45,783 bases of DNA from an uncultured Clostridia bacterium (GTDB lineage: Bacteria > Bacillota > Clostridia > Christensenellales > UBA1242), in the NCBI GenBank assembly GCA_944372445.1, contig CALVZE010000005.1, positions 1 through 45,783 on the forward strand, given 5' to 3'. The stretch's first letter is position 1, and each line of letters starts with the position of its first letter. Shown piece after piece: positions 21,857 through 31,568 of the stretch. Under the pieces are notes generated by a model. It saw only the letters and a program-made list of their open reading frames with translations. It searched no databases and had not been told where the DNA came from. The translations under genes were made by a program, and so were the position numbers.

Positions 21857-22540
21857 ATGAAATTTTTAACAATAAAAAAGCACGCAGTGTGTGTTCTTTT
21901 GGTGGTTTTGATTGCAATTTGTTCTGTTGCCGGTGTTTATTATACTGTCAAGGCGACGAGTTCTCCAAAGGCGCAATATACAATTGTCATCGACGCGGGG
22001 CATGGTGGGTGTGACGGCGGGGCGGTGGGCAAAAGTGGGGTGACGGAGAGCGAGCTTAATTTGGCGTTTAGTTTGAAACTAAAAGAGTTGTGCGAGGACT
22101 ATGGTTTCAAAGTTGTTTTGACGCGCAAAGACATGAATGGGCTTTATTCGATTTTTGCACCGAACAAGAAAAAGAGTGAGATGAAAAAGAGGCAGGAGAT
22201 TATTGAAGGAGCAAAGCCGGATGTGGTTGTCAGTATTCATATGAATAGTTTTTCTTCTTCGTCGAGCGGGGCGCAATGTTTTTATGCAAAAGGTAATGAG
22301 GCAGGAGAGAAACTAGCTTCAAGCGTTCAGAAGGCTCTTGCAAATGAAATTGACAACACTAAATTAACTGCAAAAGTTGGCGATTTCTATGTTTTAAACT
22401 GCACGGATTATGCTAGTGTCTTGGTGGAATGTGGATTTCTTTCTAATCCAATTGAAGAGCAAAAACTTTGCGATGTAGATTACCAGGCAAACTTTTGTCG
22501 AACACTCTTATATGGCATTTTAGATTACTTTGAGATGTAA
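21857..22540 (+). CDS. cwlD: N-acetylmuramoyl-L-alanine amidase CwlD
   Basis: 227 residues. N-terminal signal-anchor helix (about 9-30), then an Amidase_3 domain: VIDAGHGGCDGG (zinc His about 48), SELNL (zinc Glu about 64), VVSIHMNS (second His about 129) and the catalytic Glu in VLVECGFLSN (about 195). Size and lack of cell-wall-binding repeats match CwlD, which with PdaA makes muramic lactam in the spore cortex. No Shine-Dalgarno; a TAAAAT box ends 5 nt before the ATG, so it may also be leaderless, though less clearly than others. Confidence 0.88.
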   Translation: MKFLTIKKHAVCVLLVVLIAICSVAGVYYTVKATSSPKAQYTIVIDAGHGGCDGGAVGKSGVTESELNLAFSLKLKELCEDYGFKVVLTRKDMNGLYSIFAPNKKKSEMKKRQEIIEGAKPDVVVSIHMNSFSSSSSGAQCFYAKGNEAGEKLASSVQKALANEIDNTKLTAKVGDFYVLNCTDYASVLVECGFLSNPIEEQKLCDVDYQANFCRTLLYGILDYFEM

Positions 22541-22861
22541 ATATGTGTTAGGAAATAAATCTTTATAGGCGACTTCAAAGATTGACAGAATTAAATATGA
22601 AATATATTTTATATAAAATTTAGTGAGAGTATGTATTTTATAGTTACTTTCAAACTTTGATAATGTTTAGTCAGACAAAAGAATTTTTAAACAATCAAAT
22701 TATAATAAAAACAGAAAAACACATTAAAAATTACAAAAAAGTTAATAAAAAATTGATTTTTATATGTTTTTTGAGTATTTATTCTGTTTTTACTAATTTT
22801 TAGCTATTTTTATATGATTATTATAACGCATAAAAAGATGCGATTTGCTTAAATTAAATGC
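22541..22861. other. AT-rich spacer with inverted repeat and possible promoter
   Basis: No gene is supported. TTGACA (22582-22587) with TATTTT 17 nt downstream (22605-22610) could be a promoter for an unseen RNA. AAAAACAGAA (22707-22716) and TTCTGTTTTT (22782-22791) are complementary arms 65 nt apart. A short hairpin CGCAT-AAAAAG-ATGCG (22827-22842) lies just before the next gene. Confidence 0.4.
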
Positions 22862-23221
22862 ATGACTAAGAAAGAAAAGTTGGTCATGTCATATCTATGC
22901 GAGAGATGTCAAAAGAAGAAAACTTATCTAATCTCTCCGCAAGAGATTACTTCTGCACTTTCAAAGAAGTATGTTTTATCTATTGACGAAATTGATGAGA
23001 TTATGGTGGGGCTTTCAAATTCCAATTACATCGACTTTGTTATCAGCGACGGCAAAAAGGGGTATATGTATTGTGTGACATTAAAAAAGTGTGGGCAGAC
23101 ATATCTCACCGATGTGAAAAATCAAAAAAAGACGCTAGGTATACTCGTCCTTCGCTCAATATTTCTTGCTACAGTCAGTTTTATTTTTGGTATCATCTTA
23201 AAGGCAATATTTAAATCATGA
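22862..23221 (+). CDS. Small winged-helix-like protein with C-terminal membrane helix (paralogue)
   Basis: 119 residues with the same plan as the protein at 2946-3338: helical/winged N-terminal domain (ISPQEITSALSKKYVLSIDEIDEIM, then SNYIDFVISDGKKGYMYCVTL), a basic linker, then one transmembrane segment (about 95-115). The aligned core 'xALxKxY...D...GY/TYC...L' suggests common descent, though identity is low. No Shine-Dalgarno. The N-terminus carries KKEKLV in place of a signal peptide, so the HTH-like part stays inside the cell. Role unknown. Confidence 0.6.
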   Translation: MTKKEKLVMSYLCERCQKKKTYLISPQEITSALSKKYVLSIDEIDEIMVGLSNSNYIDFVISDGKKGYMYCVTLKKCGQTYLTDVKNQKKTLGILVLRSIFLATVSFIFGIILKAIFKS

Positions 23222-23293
23222 TAAATTAAAAACATAATTTTTGAAAATATATCGATAATAAATAAAGAAAATGTGGTAAGTTTTGAAATTTAG

Positions 23294-23321
23294 TTGACAA
23301 ATCCCCCCCCTGTTTTATAAT
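23294..23321 (+). promoter_or_regulatory. Promoter with C8 tract in spacer (phase-variation type)
   Basis: TTGACA (23294-23299), TATAAT (23316-23321), spacer 16 nt containing eight consecutive C (23303-23310). Both boxes are perfect sigma-A matches; gain of one C would give 17 nt. Confidence 0.8.
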
Positions 23322-23351
23322 GGCTGTGAGAGTGAATTTAAGGAGGTTAAA

Positions 23352-24086
23352 ATGCAAAAAACAAAATCTAGAAAAATTTGGGCGGTGATTGCTGTTTCTG
23401 TTATGCTTGTTGCATTCATGTTTTTAGCAACTGCCTGTGGTGGTTCAAAGACTGAAAGCGTTTCTACATATCAGGAACTCGTTGACGCCCTTGCTGGAAA
23501 TTGCGACATCGTTAAACTTGAAAACGACATCGTTGTTGAAGATGGCTTGGTTGTTACAAGAGAAGTTGTGCTTGACATGAATGGAAAAACTCTTTCTAAC
23601 AATGAGGACATTTGGCATGAAGTACAGCCGGGAGAAGAGGGAGTTAGCACTCTTTCTATCATTGCAGTTGAAGCCGGTGGGGATTTGACCGTTAGAGGCA
23701 ACGGAACAATTCGCGCGAAAGAAAATGACTGCTACGCGTTTGATGTTTCAGGTGGCGGACACCTTGTTATTGAAGACGGCACATATGTTGGAAATATGAG
23801 CGTTGTTTATGTTTTAGATGGTTCTGCTGAAATTGAAGGCGGAAGATACTCTATTCAACAACTCGATCCAACAAAGGACTTTCAGTTCACTTTGAATTTA
23901 CAAGATAAGTGCTATGAAAATGGAACAGGAAGCATTGTTGTGACAGGTGGAACTTTTGAGAATTTTGATCCATCAAAAAACGCCGCTGAAAGTGATGACC
24001 TTTCCACAAACTTTGTTAAAGACGGATATACTTCAACTTTAACAATGGAAGGCGAGTTGACGACATACGTTGTGACAAAGGCTTAA
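23352..24086 (+). CDS. Lipoprotein with right-handed beta-helix domain
   Basis: 244 residues, AAGGAGG 7 nt before the ATG. Lipoprotein signal: basic start, hydrophobic helix, lipobox LATAC with Cys29. The rest has beta-helix/pectate-lyase-like rungs (VVLDMNGKTLSN, LTVRGNGTIRA, HLVIEDGTYVGN, AEIEGGRYS, SIVVTGGTF), with one strand-turn unit every 20-25 residues. It should sit on the outer face of the membrane. No catalytic residues are evident, so an adhesin or surface antigen is more likely than an enzyme. The promoter has a C8 spacer tract, and a paralogue with 17 identical consecutive residues begins at 45316 behind a G8-tract promoter. Confidence 0.82.
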   Translation: MQKTKSRKIWAVIAVSVMLVAFMFLATACGGSKTESVSTYQELVDALAGNCDIVKLENDIVVEDGLVVTREVVLDMNGKTLSNNEDIWHEVQPGEEGVSTLSIIAVEAGGDLTVRGNGTIRAKENDCYAFDVSGGGHLVIEDGTYVGNMSVVYVLDGSAEIEGGRYSIQQLDPTKDFQFTLNLQDKCYENGTGSIVVTGGTFENFDPSKNAAESDDLSTNFVKDGYTSTLTMEGELTTYVVTKA

Positions 24087-24106
24087 ATTTAATTGAATAT
24101 TTTTAT

Positions 24107-24146
24107 AAAAATTGTATGAGTTGCTCTCCTCATACAATTTTTTTAT
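24107..24146 (+). terminator. Terminator of the lipoprotein gene
   Basis: Arms 24107-24120 and 24129-24142 form a perfect 14-bp stem with an 8-nt loop, followed by T's. Confidence 0.9.
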
Positions 24147-24161
24147 TGCTATTAAAACTTT

Positions 24162-24190
24162 TTGTTGTTTATGATATTTTGTGATATAAT
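24162..24190 (+). promoter_or_regulatory. Leaderless promoter of uvrB
   Basis: TTGTTG (24162-24167), exact 17-nt spacer, TATAAT (24185-24190) with TG at 24182-24183; 6 nt to the ATG. Confidence 0.75.
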
Positions 24191-24196
24191 ATAGAC

Positions 24197-26182
24197 ATGA
24201 ATAATGAAAGAAGTGAACATGATTTTGAACTTGTGAGTAAGTATAGACCTGCGGGTGACCAACCAAAGGCAATTGAAGAGTTGGTGGAAGGGTTAGAAGA
24301 CGGGCTTAAAAGCCAAGTGCTTTTGGGTGTAACCGGCTCTGGAAAAACCTTCACTATGGCAAATATCATTGCAAAGGTCAATCGTCCGACGCTTGTTATT
24401 GCACACAACAAGACACTTGCGGCGCAACTTTGCAACGAGTTTCGTGAGTTTTTTCCAAACAACCGTGTGGAATATTTTGTTTCGTATTATGACTATTATC
24501 AGCCAGAAGCATATATCGTTTCAAGTGATACATATATTGAAAAAGACATGAGTGTCAACGATGATATTGATAAACTTCGCTCTTCTGCGACCTCTTCGCT
24601 ACTAGAGAGGCGAGATTGCATTGTTGTGGCGTCGGTTTCTTGCATTTACGGCTTAGGTATTCCTGACGAATATTTAAAATTGCACATTGCACTCAGGCCG
24701 GGAGAGGAGTTTGATAGAGATGAATTAATTTCAAGGCTTATCAACATTCAATATACACGCAATGACATTGACTTTAAACGAACCACTTTTCGCGTAAAAG
24801 GTGACACGGTGGACATTTTTCCTGCGAACCTTTCTGAGTCTGCTATCAAGGTGCGATTTTTTGGCGACGAAATTGAAAAGATATATGAGTTTGATCCGGT
24901 TAGTGGCAATCTTTTAAGAGAACTTAACTATGTTGCCATTTTCCCAGCTACGCACTATGCAGTTGGCAAAAACAGAATGGAAAATGCACTCGCCGAAATT
25001 GAGAAAGATAGAGAAAAGGCGATTGAAGATTTTACGAGAGAAGGCAAGCCTTTGGAGGCTGAGCGCATCGGTCAGCGCGTGGCGTATGACCTTGAAATGA
25101 TGCGCGAGGTTGGATATTGCAGTGGCATTGAAAACTATTCGCGCTATTTTGACGGTAGAAAGGAAGGTGAACCGCCATATACGCTTATTGACTATTTTCC
25201 AGACGACTTTTTGACCATTATTGACGAAAGTCATATGACCATTCCGCAAATCCGCGCGATGTATAACGGCGACCAAGCGCGAAAAAAATCGCTTGTAGAT
25301 TACGGATTTAGATTGGAGGCGGCCAAAGATAATAGACCGCTTAAATTCGACGAGTTTGAAAAAAGACTGAAACAGACAATCTTTGTTTCGGCAACGCCGG
25401 GGAAATACGAGCTTGAAAAGGCAGGACAGGTTGTGGAGCAGGTCATCCGTCCAACAGGGCTACTTGACCCGACCATTGAAGTTAGACCAATCAAAAACCA
25501 GGTGGACGAACTTATGGAAGAGTGCCGAAAGACGATTGCGCGAGGTGCGAGAGTTTTGGTAACCACTTTGACGAAAAAAATGGCGGAGAGTTTGACAACC
25601 TATTTAACTGACCACTCCTTCAAAGTGAAATATCTGCACTCCGAAATCGACACTATGGAGCGTGTGGAGATAATAAACGGCCTAAGGCAGGGCGAGTTTG
25701 ATATACTTGTCGGCATCAATCTTTTGAGAGAAGGCTTGGATATGCCAGAGGTGGAACTTGTCTGCATTTTGGACGCGGACAAAGAGGGATTTCTTAGAAG
25801 TGAAGGCGCGCTTATTCAAACGATCGGTAGGGTGGCGCGTAATGCAAATGGAAGGGTTATTATGTTTGCCGACACTGTCACAGACAGTATGCAAAGGGCG
25901 ATAGATGAAACAGCACGCCGAAGAAAACTTCAAATGGAATATAACGAAAAGCATGGCATTGTGCCGAAGACGATTATTAAAGAGATTAAAAACACACTTG
26001 AAATCGGCAAAAAGGTTTCTGAGAAAAACATCTCAAAACGCGATATACCGCTGGAAATTGATAGGTTAACTTCGATGATGAAAATCGCTTCTTCTCAGCT
26101 TGATTTTGAGCGCGCGATTGAACTTAGAAATAAAATCGCTTTGTTAAAGAAAAGGTTAAACAAAAAAGAAGAAATTGAATAA
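24197..26182 (+). CDS. uvrB: Excinuclease ABC subunit B
   Basis: 661 residues, full length. Walker A GVTGSGKT (about 44-51), the damage-probing beta hairpin region [10 protein letters not shown] (about 96-105), Walker B-like TIIDESH (about 341), helicase motifs QTIGRVARN (about 543), and the C-terminal UVR/UvrC-binding domain ([24 protein letters not shown]). UvrB receives damaged DNA from UvrA and recruits UvrC in nucleotide excision repair. No Shine-Dalgarno; the -10 box is 6 nt before the ATG, so initiation on a leaderless mRNA is predicted. uvrA follows on its own promoter. Confidence 0.97.
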   Translation: MNNERSEHDFELVSKYRPAGDQPKAIEELVEGLEDGLKSQVLLGVTGSGKTFTMANIIAKVNRPTLVIAHNKTLAAQLCNEFREFFPNNRVEYFVSYYDYYQPEAYIVSSDTYIEKDMSVNDDIDKLRSSATSSLLERRDCIVVASVSCIYGLGIPDEYLKLHIALRPGEEFDRDELISRLINIQYTRNDIDFKRTTFRVKGDTVDIFPANLSESAIKVRFFGDEIEKIYEFDPVSGNLLRELNYVAIFPATHYAVGKNRMENALAEIEKDREKAIEDFTREGKPLEAERIGQRVAYDLEMMREVGYCSGIENYSRYFDGRKEGEPPYTLIDYFPDDFLTIIDESHMTIPQIRAMYNGDQARKKSLVDYGFRLEAAKDNRPLKFDEFEKRLKQTIFVSATPGKYELEKAGQVVEQVIRPTGLLDPTIEVRPIKNQVDELMEECRKTIARGARVLVTTLTKKMAESLTTYLTDHSFKVKYLHSEIDTMERVEIINGLRQGEFDILVGINLLREGLDMPEVELVCILDADKEGFLRSEGALIQTIGRVARNANGRVIMFADTVTDSMQRAIDETARRRKLQMEYNEKHGIVPKTIIKEIKNTLEIGKKVSEKNISKRDIPLEIDRLTSMMKIASSQLDFERAIELRNKIALLKKRLNKKEEIE

Positions 26183-26346
26183 AATCAAAAAACATCTAAA
26201 AACCGCTTAAAAACTTAAATTTTTCTTGAAAAAATTGATTTTTTTGTTATTTTTATAACCAATTAGTATTTTAAATCTAAATATAAAGATTTTGTCGTAT
26301 TAAAAATGATGTTTTCTTTGTTCAAAAAAAGAATAATAAGAGTCAC

Positions 26347-26375
26347 TTGTTTTCTTGCTTGTTTTGTGGTATAAT
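26347..26375 (+). promoter_or_regulatory. Leaderless promoter of uvrA
   Basis: TTGTTT (26347-26352), 17-nt spacer, TATAAT (26370-26375) with TG upstream (TGGTATAAT); 7 nt to the ATG. The 200-nt spacer from uvrB otherwise holds only AT-rich sequence. Confidence 0.75.
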
Positions 26376-26382
26376 ATAAAGT

Positions 26383-29208
26383 ATGAAAAATCAAATAGTT
26401 ATTAAGGGCGCAAGGGAGAATAATTTAAAAAATATCAACTTGACCTTGCCAAGAGATAAGTTTATAGTTTTCACTGGTGTGAGTGGCTCAGGCAAGAGTT
26501 CGCTTGCTTTTGGCACGATTTTCGCCGAAGGGCAGAGAAAGTATATGGAGAGTCTTTCTTCATATGCGCGCATGTTCTTAGGTCAAAGCCAAAAGCCAGA
26601 TGTCGATTCAATCGAAGGTCTTTCGCCAGCAATTTCTATCGACCAAAAGACGACCAATCACAATCCACGCTCCACTGTCGGAACAGTGACGGAAATATAT
26701 GACTATTTCCGCTTACTTTTTGCTAACATCGGCACGCCGTATTGCCCAAACTGCCACAAGAAAATTGTGCCACAGACTATCGACCAAATAGTCGACAGCA
26801 TTAAATGTTATGGTGAAGGAGCTAAGGTTTCCATTTTAGCTCCTGTTGTTCGCGGGCAAAAGGGCACGCAGGCGAAACTCTTTGACAGTTTAAAAAAGAG
26901 TGGTTTTACGCGAGTGGAAGTTGATAATTTCACACACTTACTTGATGATGAGATAAATTTAGACAAAAATTTAAAGCACAATGTCAGTGTTATCATCGAC
27001 CGTATAACGATAAAAGAGGGGAAAGACGCGCGTCTTGCTGGAAGTTTGGAAACAGCATTAAAACTTGCCGATGGGCTTGTGATTGCAAAAACAGAAGAAA
27101 GGGAAGACTTATATTCTATAAATTATGCCTGCCCAACTTGTGGCTGGACTCTTGGAGAACTTACACCACGCCTATTTTCCTTTAACGCCCCTTATGGCGC
27201 TTGTCCAACTTGCTTAGGCTTAGGTTTCAATAGTGACATTGACGAGTTTGCAGTGCTTAAAAACTCCAACCTTTCCATAAATCAAGGAGCGTTCAACATC
27301 ACTGGTTGGAAGAGCGAAGAGGGGAGTATGGCACGAGCCTATTTTGAAGCGCTCTCACGAAAATATGACATTGATTTGGACACGCCTGTTCGTGATTTAT
27401 CAAGAGACAAAATAGATATCCTTCTCTATGGCACAAAGGAAGATACGATTGAGCTTGAAGTTTCAAACGATAGGCATAAAAGACTGACAACTACTTTTGA
27501 AGGCATTGTCAACAATTTGAGAAGAAGATACAAGGAAACGAACAGCGAGTGGATTAAGTTTGAAATAGGAAGATTTATGCGTGAGCAACCATGCGTAACT
27601 TGTCATGGAAAAAGGTTGAATGAAAGCGCACTCTCTGTGAAAATTGATGGAAAAGATATTTATGACTTTTGCAATGAAAGTGTGAAGAATTTAATTCCTA
27701 TAATTAAAAATTTATCGTTAAGCAAGGCAAAAGCCACCATTGCTGAGCCAATTGTGAAAGAAATTTTAAATCGTTTGCAATTTTTGGAAGATGTTGGGCT
27801 TAACTATTTGACTTTATCGCGTTCGGCGGACACGCTCTCAGGCGGTGAGGCGCAGAGAATTAGGTTAGCAACGCAAATAGGAAGCAGTTTGGTGGGTGTG
27901 ACATACATCTTAGACGAGCCTTCAATAGGTTTACATCAACGCGACAACGAAAAACTACTTAAAACGCTGAAAAACCTGAAAGATTTAGGCAACACCGTCA
28001 TTGTGGTTGAACATGACGAAGACACGATACGCGCGGCGGACTATCTTGTGGATGTCGGACCTTATGCTGGCGTGCATGGTGGCGAGATTGTGGCAGCAGG
28101 GACTGTCAATGAGGTAATGAAAAACAAAAATTCGGTCACTGCAAAATTTTTGCGAGGAGAGGACAAGATTGAAATTCCTTTGTCACGCCGACAACCAAAG
28201 GATTTTATCACCATTAAAGGAGCAAAGGAAAACAATTTAAAGAACATCAATGTAAAAATTCCAACAGGCGTCTTTACTGCGGTCACAGGTGTTTCTGGAA
28301 GCGGAAAAAGTTCGCTTATCAACCGAATTTTGTTCCCATATTTATCTAATCAACTTAACAACAGCAAACTGCCACTTGGAAAATGCACAAAGATTGAAAA
28401 TGTGGAGGCGGTTGACAAGGTTATATGCATTGACCAAGCACCGATTGGCAGAACACCTAGAAGTAATCCCGCCACTTACACTGGTGTGTTTACGGCAATC
28501 AGAGAACTTTTTGCTTCAACTGTTGACGCTAAAACGAAAGGATATAGCGCTGGGCGTTTTTCGTTTAATGTGAAAGGCGGAAGATGTGAGGCTTGCGAAG
28601 GCGCTGGCGTCAAAGAGATTGAGATGTATTTCTTGCCAGACATCACTGTGCCATGCGAGATTTGTAAGGGTAAGCGTTATAACCGCGAAACTTTGGAAGT
28701 TAAGTATAAAGGTAAGTCGATAAGCGATGTTTTAGATATGACGGTTGAAGAAGCACTCAAATTCTTTGAGAACATTCCTTCAATTCTAAATAAAATCCAA
28801 TCGCTCTATGATGTTGGACTTGGCTATATAAAGTTAGGACAGCCGGCAACCGAACTTTCGGGTGGTGAGGCTCAAAGGGTTAAACTTGCAACGGAACTTA
28901 GTAAGCGCGAAACGGGTAAGACAATGTATATCTTGGATGAGCCGACGACAGGACTTCATGTCTATGACATCAAAAAGTTGGTGACAATTTTAAATAGGCT
29001 TATTGGCAATGGCAACTCGGTTGTGGTAATCGAGCATAACCTTGATGTGATAAAATGCGCGGACTACATTATCGACATGGGACCAGAAGGCGGTGATGAA
29101 GGTGGAACGGTGGTTACCACAGGAACGCCTGAGGAAGTTGCTGAATGCGAAAAGAGTTACACAGGACAATTTTTAAAAAAGATTTTGGAAGAAAACAAAA
29201 ATGCATAA
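26383..29208 (+). CDS. uvrA: Excinuclease ABC subunit A
   Basis: 941 residues. Two ABC modules: Walker A GVSGSGKSS near residue 31 and again near 640; signatures LSGGEAQRIRLA (first) and LSGGEAQRVKLA (second); Walker B ILDEPSIGLH and ILDEPTTGLH. Zinc-binding CxxC pairs: CPNCHKK near 124, CPTCGW with CPTC near 250-277, and the C-terminal CEACEG...CEICKG insert near 736-763. UvrA is the damage sensor of nucleotide excision repair. Starts leaderless, and its stop codon is inside the terminator stem. Confidence 0.97.
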   Translation: MKNQIVIKGARENNLKNINLTLPRDKFIVFTGVSGSGKSSLAFGTIFAEGQRKYMESLSSYARMFLGQSQKPDVDSIEGLSPAISIDQKTTNHNPRSTVGTVTEIYDYFRLLFANIGTPYCPNCHKKIVPQTIDQIVDSIKCYGEGAKVSILAPVVRGQKGTQAKLFDSLKKSGFTRVEVDNFTHLLDDEINLDKNLKHNVSVIIDRITIKEGKDARLAGSLETALKLADGLVIAKTEEREDLYSINYACPTCGWTLGELTPRLFSFNAPYGACPTCLGLGFNSDIDEFAVLKNSNLSINQGAFNITGWKSEEGSMARAYFEALSRKYDIDLDTPVRDLSRDKIDILLYGTKEDTIELEVSNDRHKRLTTTFEGIVNNLRRRYKETNSEWIKFEIGRFMREQPCVTCHGKRLNESALSVKIDGKDIYDFCNESVKNLIPIIKNLSLSKAKATIAEPIVKEILNRLQFLEDVGLNYLTLSRSADTLSGGEAQRIRLATQIGSSLVGVTYILDEPSIGLHQRDNEKLLKTLKNLKDLGNTVIVVEHDEDTIRAADYLVDVGPYAGVHGGEIVAAGTVNEVMKNKNSVTAKFLRGEDKIEIPLSRRQPKDFITIKGAKENNLKNINVKIPTGVFTAVTGVSGSGKSSLINRILFPYLSNQLNNSKLPLGKCTKIENVEAVDKVICIDQAPIGRTPRSNPATYTGVFTAIRELFASTVDAKTKGYSAGRFSFNVKGGRCEACEGAGVKEIEMYFLPDITVPCEICKGKRYNRETLEVKYKGKSISDVLDMTVEEALKFFENIPSILNKIQSLYDVGLGYIKLGQPATELSGGEAQRVKLATELSKRETGKTMYILDEPTTGLHVYDIKKLVTILNRLIGNGNSVVVIEHNLDVIKCADYIIDMGPEGGDEGGTVVTTGTPEEVAECEKSYTGQFLKKILEENKNA

Positions 29209-29228
29209 ATCTATGCATTTTTTTGCTT
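29197..29228 (+). terminator. Terminator of uvrA, overlapping its stop codon
   Basis: AAAAATGCATA (29197-29207), loop AATC, TATGCATTTTT (29212-29222), then more T's. The TAA stop (29206-29208) is in the hairpin. Confidence 0.9.
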
Positions 29229-29442
29229 TTTTTATAAGATTGTGCTATAATGATTGGTGTTTTAAAGCAGATATGTTGTTTTGGTAAAATAAGCGAAAAA
29301 AGGTAGCAATATTAAAAAGGAATTTTTTTGCAGGTTTAATAAGTCAAACATTATAGAAGATAAAACACAATGAAAAGAGATGCGAAAAACAAGCGAAATA
29401 TTAAAAAGCAATTATAAAAATAAAAGGTTGAGTTAGTAAAAA

Positions 29443-30225
29443 GTGAGAGTTTTTAATTTGTCATCTGGCAGTGATGGAAATGCTACATATATTGAAACAG
29501 AACATGCACGAATTCTTGTGGATGATGGTCTTTCATGCACTGAAATGGTGAAAAGGCTGAATCTTATTGGTGTAAGCGGAGAGAATATTGATGCTATCAT
29601 ATTGACACATGAGCATATCGACCACATGAAAGGGGTGGATGTTTTTTCGAAGAAGTTTAACACGCCTATCTATGCTCATAACGAGGTTTGGAAAGGGGTA
29701 TATCCAAAATTAAGTAAGGTGGCGGAAAGCAACATGCGAATTTTTGACGGCGACTTTGATATAAAGGACCTAATCATCTCGCCGGTGGAGATACCGCACG
29801 ATGTTAAATGCTTCGGTTTTACCCTTGAAAACGGAGACAGTAAGGTGAGTTTACTCACCGATTTAGGTCATACCACCGATAAGATTTTTAATAGCGTCAA
29901 GGGCAGTCAACTTGTCTATCTTGAAGCTAATCACGATATAAACATGCTGAAAAATTGTGAAAAGTATCCGCTTTCTTTGAGGATGCGTATTGCTGGCAAA
30001 AATGGACATCTTTCCAACGATGCTTCGGCGGAGTTTGCTGAAAAACTTGTGGAAAGTGGCACAAGACAAATTGTTCTTTCTCACCTAAGCCGAGAGAATA
30101 ACACGCCAGAACTTGCTTACACTTACATATCAAAAAAGTTAGCAGATAGCGGAATAATTGAAGGCACGCATGTGAAAATAGATGTCGCACTGACCGTGCC
30201 TGTTAGAATTTTTAGGCTAAAATAA
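29443..30225 (+). CDS. walJ: MBL-fold hydrolase YycJ/WalJ
   Basis: 260 residues starting at a GTG that immediately follows an in-frame TAA-AAA; MRVFNLSSGSDGN is the conserved family start. Metal motif THEHIDHMKG (about 54-63), later TDLGHTTD and EANHDINML, then GKNGHLSND. This is the YycJ (WalJ) branch of MBL proteins, a predicted exonuclease linked in Bacillus and Streptococcus to the WalKR locus and to coordination of DNA and wall metabolism. Here it is not beside walKR. An extended -10 (TGCTATAAT) about 190 nt upstream at 29242-29250 may start a long leader; the leader shows no other feature I can support. Confidence 0.85.
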   Translation: MRVFNLSSGSDGNATYIETEHARILVDDGLSCTEMVKRLNLIGVSGENIDAIILTHEHIDHMKGVDVFSKKFNTPIYAHNEVWKGVYPKLSKVAESNMRIFDGDFDIKDLIISPVEIPHDVKCFGFTLENGDSKVSLLTDLGHTTDKIFNSVKGSQLVYLEANHDINMLKNCEKYPLSLRMRIAGKNGHLSNDASAEFAEKLVESGTRQIVLSHLSRENNTPELAYTYISKKLADSGIIEGTHVKIDVALTVPVRIFRLK

Positions 30226-30296
30226 ACCTTAAATCCTTGCCGTTTTTTGAGAAAAGAAATCTGTTTGTTTCTTTTTCCCAAAAGTGCCACTTTCAA

Positions 30297-30315
30297 AGAC
30301 CTCAACATGAGGTCT
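30297..30315. other. Hairpin between walJ and terminator
   Basis: AGACCTCA (30297-30304), loop ACA, TGAGGTCT (30308-30315): a perfect 8-bp stem with no T-run on the + strand. Confidence 0.4.
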
Positions 30316-30344
30316 AAGAGAATATAGTTTTAGATGTGAAATAT

Positions 30345-30367
30345 AAAAACAGGCAATGCCTGTTTTT
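30345..30367. terminator. Bidirectional terminator
   Basis: AAAAACAGGC-AAT-GCCTGTTTTT (30345-30367): a 10-bp stem with T/A runs in the arms, symmetrical for walJ (+) and the sialidase-like gene (-). Confidence 0.9.
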
Positions 30368-30375
30368 GATTTCTT

Positions 30376-31482
30376 TTACTCTTCAAGTTTAGCTATTGCA
30401 TAAGAAATGTGCATAAGTTCTTTATTAGATTGAACAGGTGATAACTCAATAAGTTTTGTGCCATTTTCTATAACTGCCATGCCTTTGCTCCAACCCGTTT
30501 GAAGAATGCGATTGTCATATTCAAGAAGTTGTTTTTGTTTTTGCCATTTTCCTTTACCATTTTGATAATTTACAAGAAAATTTATGGTGTTTAATCCGAT
30601 TTCTTCGCTGTCACGCTTAGCATTTAAAATTATGGCATCATATTTTTCGCTATATACGCAGTATGGCATACTGCCAAGATAATAGCCGTCCTCCGTTTCG
30701 GCACGCGTGCCTTTTTTTGCTGGGTCGCCGAAGTCGATGCCGTCAGAAGAAGTTTTGAAGTAAATGTCGTTACAAGGCGAACCTACAATCTCATAGCATA
30801 GGAAATATCCTTTTTTGGTCTTACATACGATTGGCATACCCGGTCGCATTTTTTTATCTTTAAGGGCGACAACAAGTTTTTCTTTGCTCCAAGTTTTTCC
30901 TGCGTCTGACGAAGTTACCATAACAAGCACTTGATTGTAATCTTTTTCACCGTGTAGCCTTTCGTCTGAGAACATAACGGCAATTTCATTTTTGCTGTTT
31001 ATAAAAATGTGTGGTTCCCAAATAGGTCCAAGTTTATCAAAATTCTGCTCAATAGGCGCACCACCTTTTGCAACAGACGAACGAAATTCCCAAGTTTTTC
31101 CGTGGTCACGGCTTATGTAAAAAACTATTTCTGTTGAACTCATATCTTTCGGTATGGAATTGCCTGCAAAAAGCAGTGTGCCGACATCTAAATCACCACA
31201 CTTTTTATCAAGTTCGTAAAGAGTTGGTTGATAACGCATGCCATAGCCGTTTGATGTGTCTTCTATTTTACTAAAAAGTTTCCAGCTGTAACCACTATCA
31301 GCGCTTTTGTAGATAGGTGCAAAGACAGGCTCTTTCTTTGAATAATTTTCAAAGGTGGCTAGAAGTTCTCCTTTACTGTGCTTCAATTCAATAACGCGCG
31401 GATACATGCAACCGGTTGGATTTCCTATTTCGCTGGCTCTCGGCGCGAAGATTATACCCTCAGCTTCTTTAATTATTTTCAT
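30376..31482 (-). CDS. Sialidase/BNR-repeat family protein, cytoplasmic
   Basis: 368 residues from the ATG at 31482, which has GGAGG 7 nt upstream; an upstream frame extension has no ribosome site. Asp-box repeats (S-x-D-x-G-x-[ST]-W) occur at SADSGYSW, SRDHGKTW, SSDAGKTW and a weaker SSDGIDF, as in a six-bladed sialidase propeller; ending LSPVQSNKELMHISYAIAKLEE. There is no signal peptide, so the enzyme or lectin acts on imported glycans inside the cell. Which glycoside is cleaved is unclear. It diverges from a MarR-type regulator that is the obvious candidate for its control. Confidence 0.8.
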   Translation of the reverse strand: MKIIKEAEGIIFAPRASEIGNPTGCMYPRVIELKHSKGELLATFENYSKKEPVFAPIYKSADSGYSWKLFSKIEDTSNGYGMRYQPTLYELDKKCGDLDVGTLLFAGNSIPKDMSSTEIVFYISRDHGKTWEFRSSVAKGGAPIEQNFDKLGPIWEPHIFINSKNEIAVMFSDERLHGEKDYNQVLVMVTSSDAGKTWSKEKLVVALKDKKMRPGMPIVCKTKKGYFLCYEIVGSPCNDIYFKTSSDGIDFGDPAKKGTRAETEDGYYLGSMPYCVYSEKYDAIILNAKRDSEEIGLNTINFLVNYQNGKGKWQKQKQLLEYDNRILQTGWSKGMAVIENGTKLIELSPVQSNKELMHISYAIAKLEE

Positions 31483-31501
31483 TTTCTTCCTCCATAGAAT
31501 G

Positions 31502-31529
31502 ATTATAGCAAAAGAAATAGGAAAAACAA
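31502..31529 (-). promoter_or_regulatory. Promoter of sialidase-like gene
   Basis: Minus strand TTGTTT (plus 31524-31529), 16-nt spacer, TATAAT (plus 31502-31507) preceded by TGC. Confidence 0.65.
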
Positions 31530-31568
31530 ACTGAAAATCCATATTTTCAAAAAAATAGTAGCAAACGC

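Noticed and set aside
29370..29417. 15-codon basic ORF (MKRDAKNKRNIKKQL) upstream of walJ
   Set aside because: No ribosome binding site; composition is as expected of the A-rich leader.
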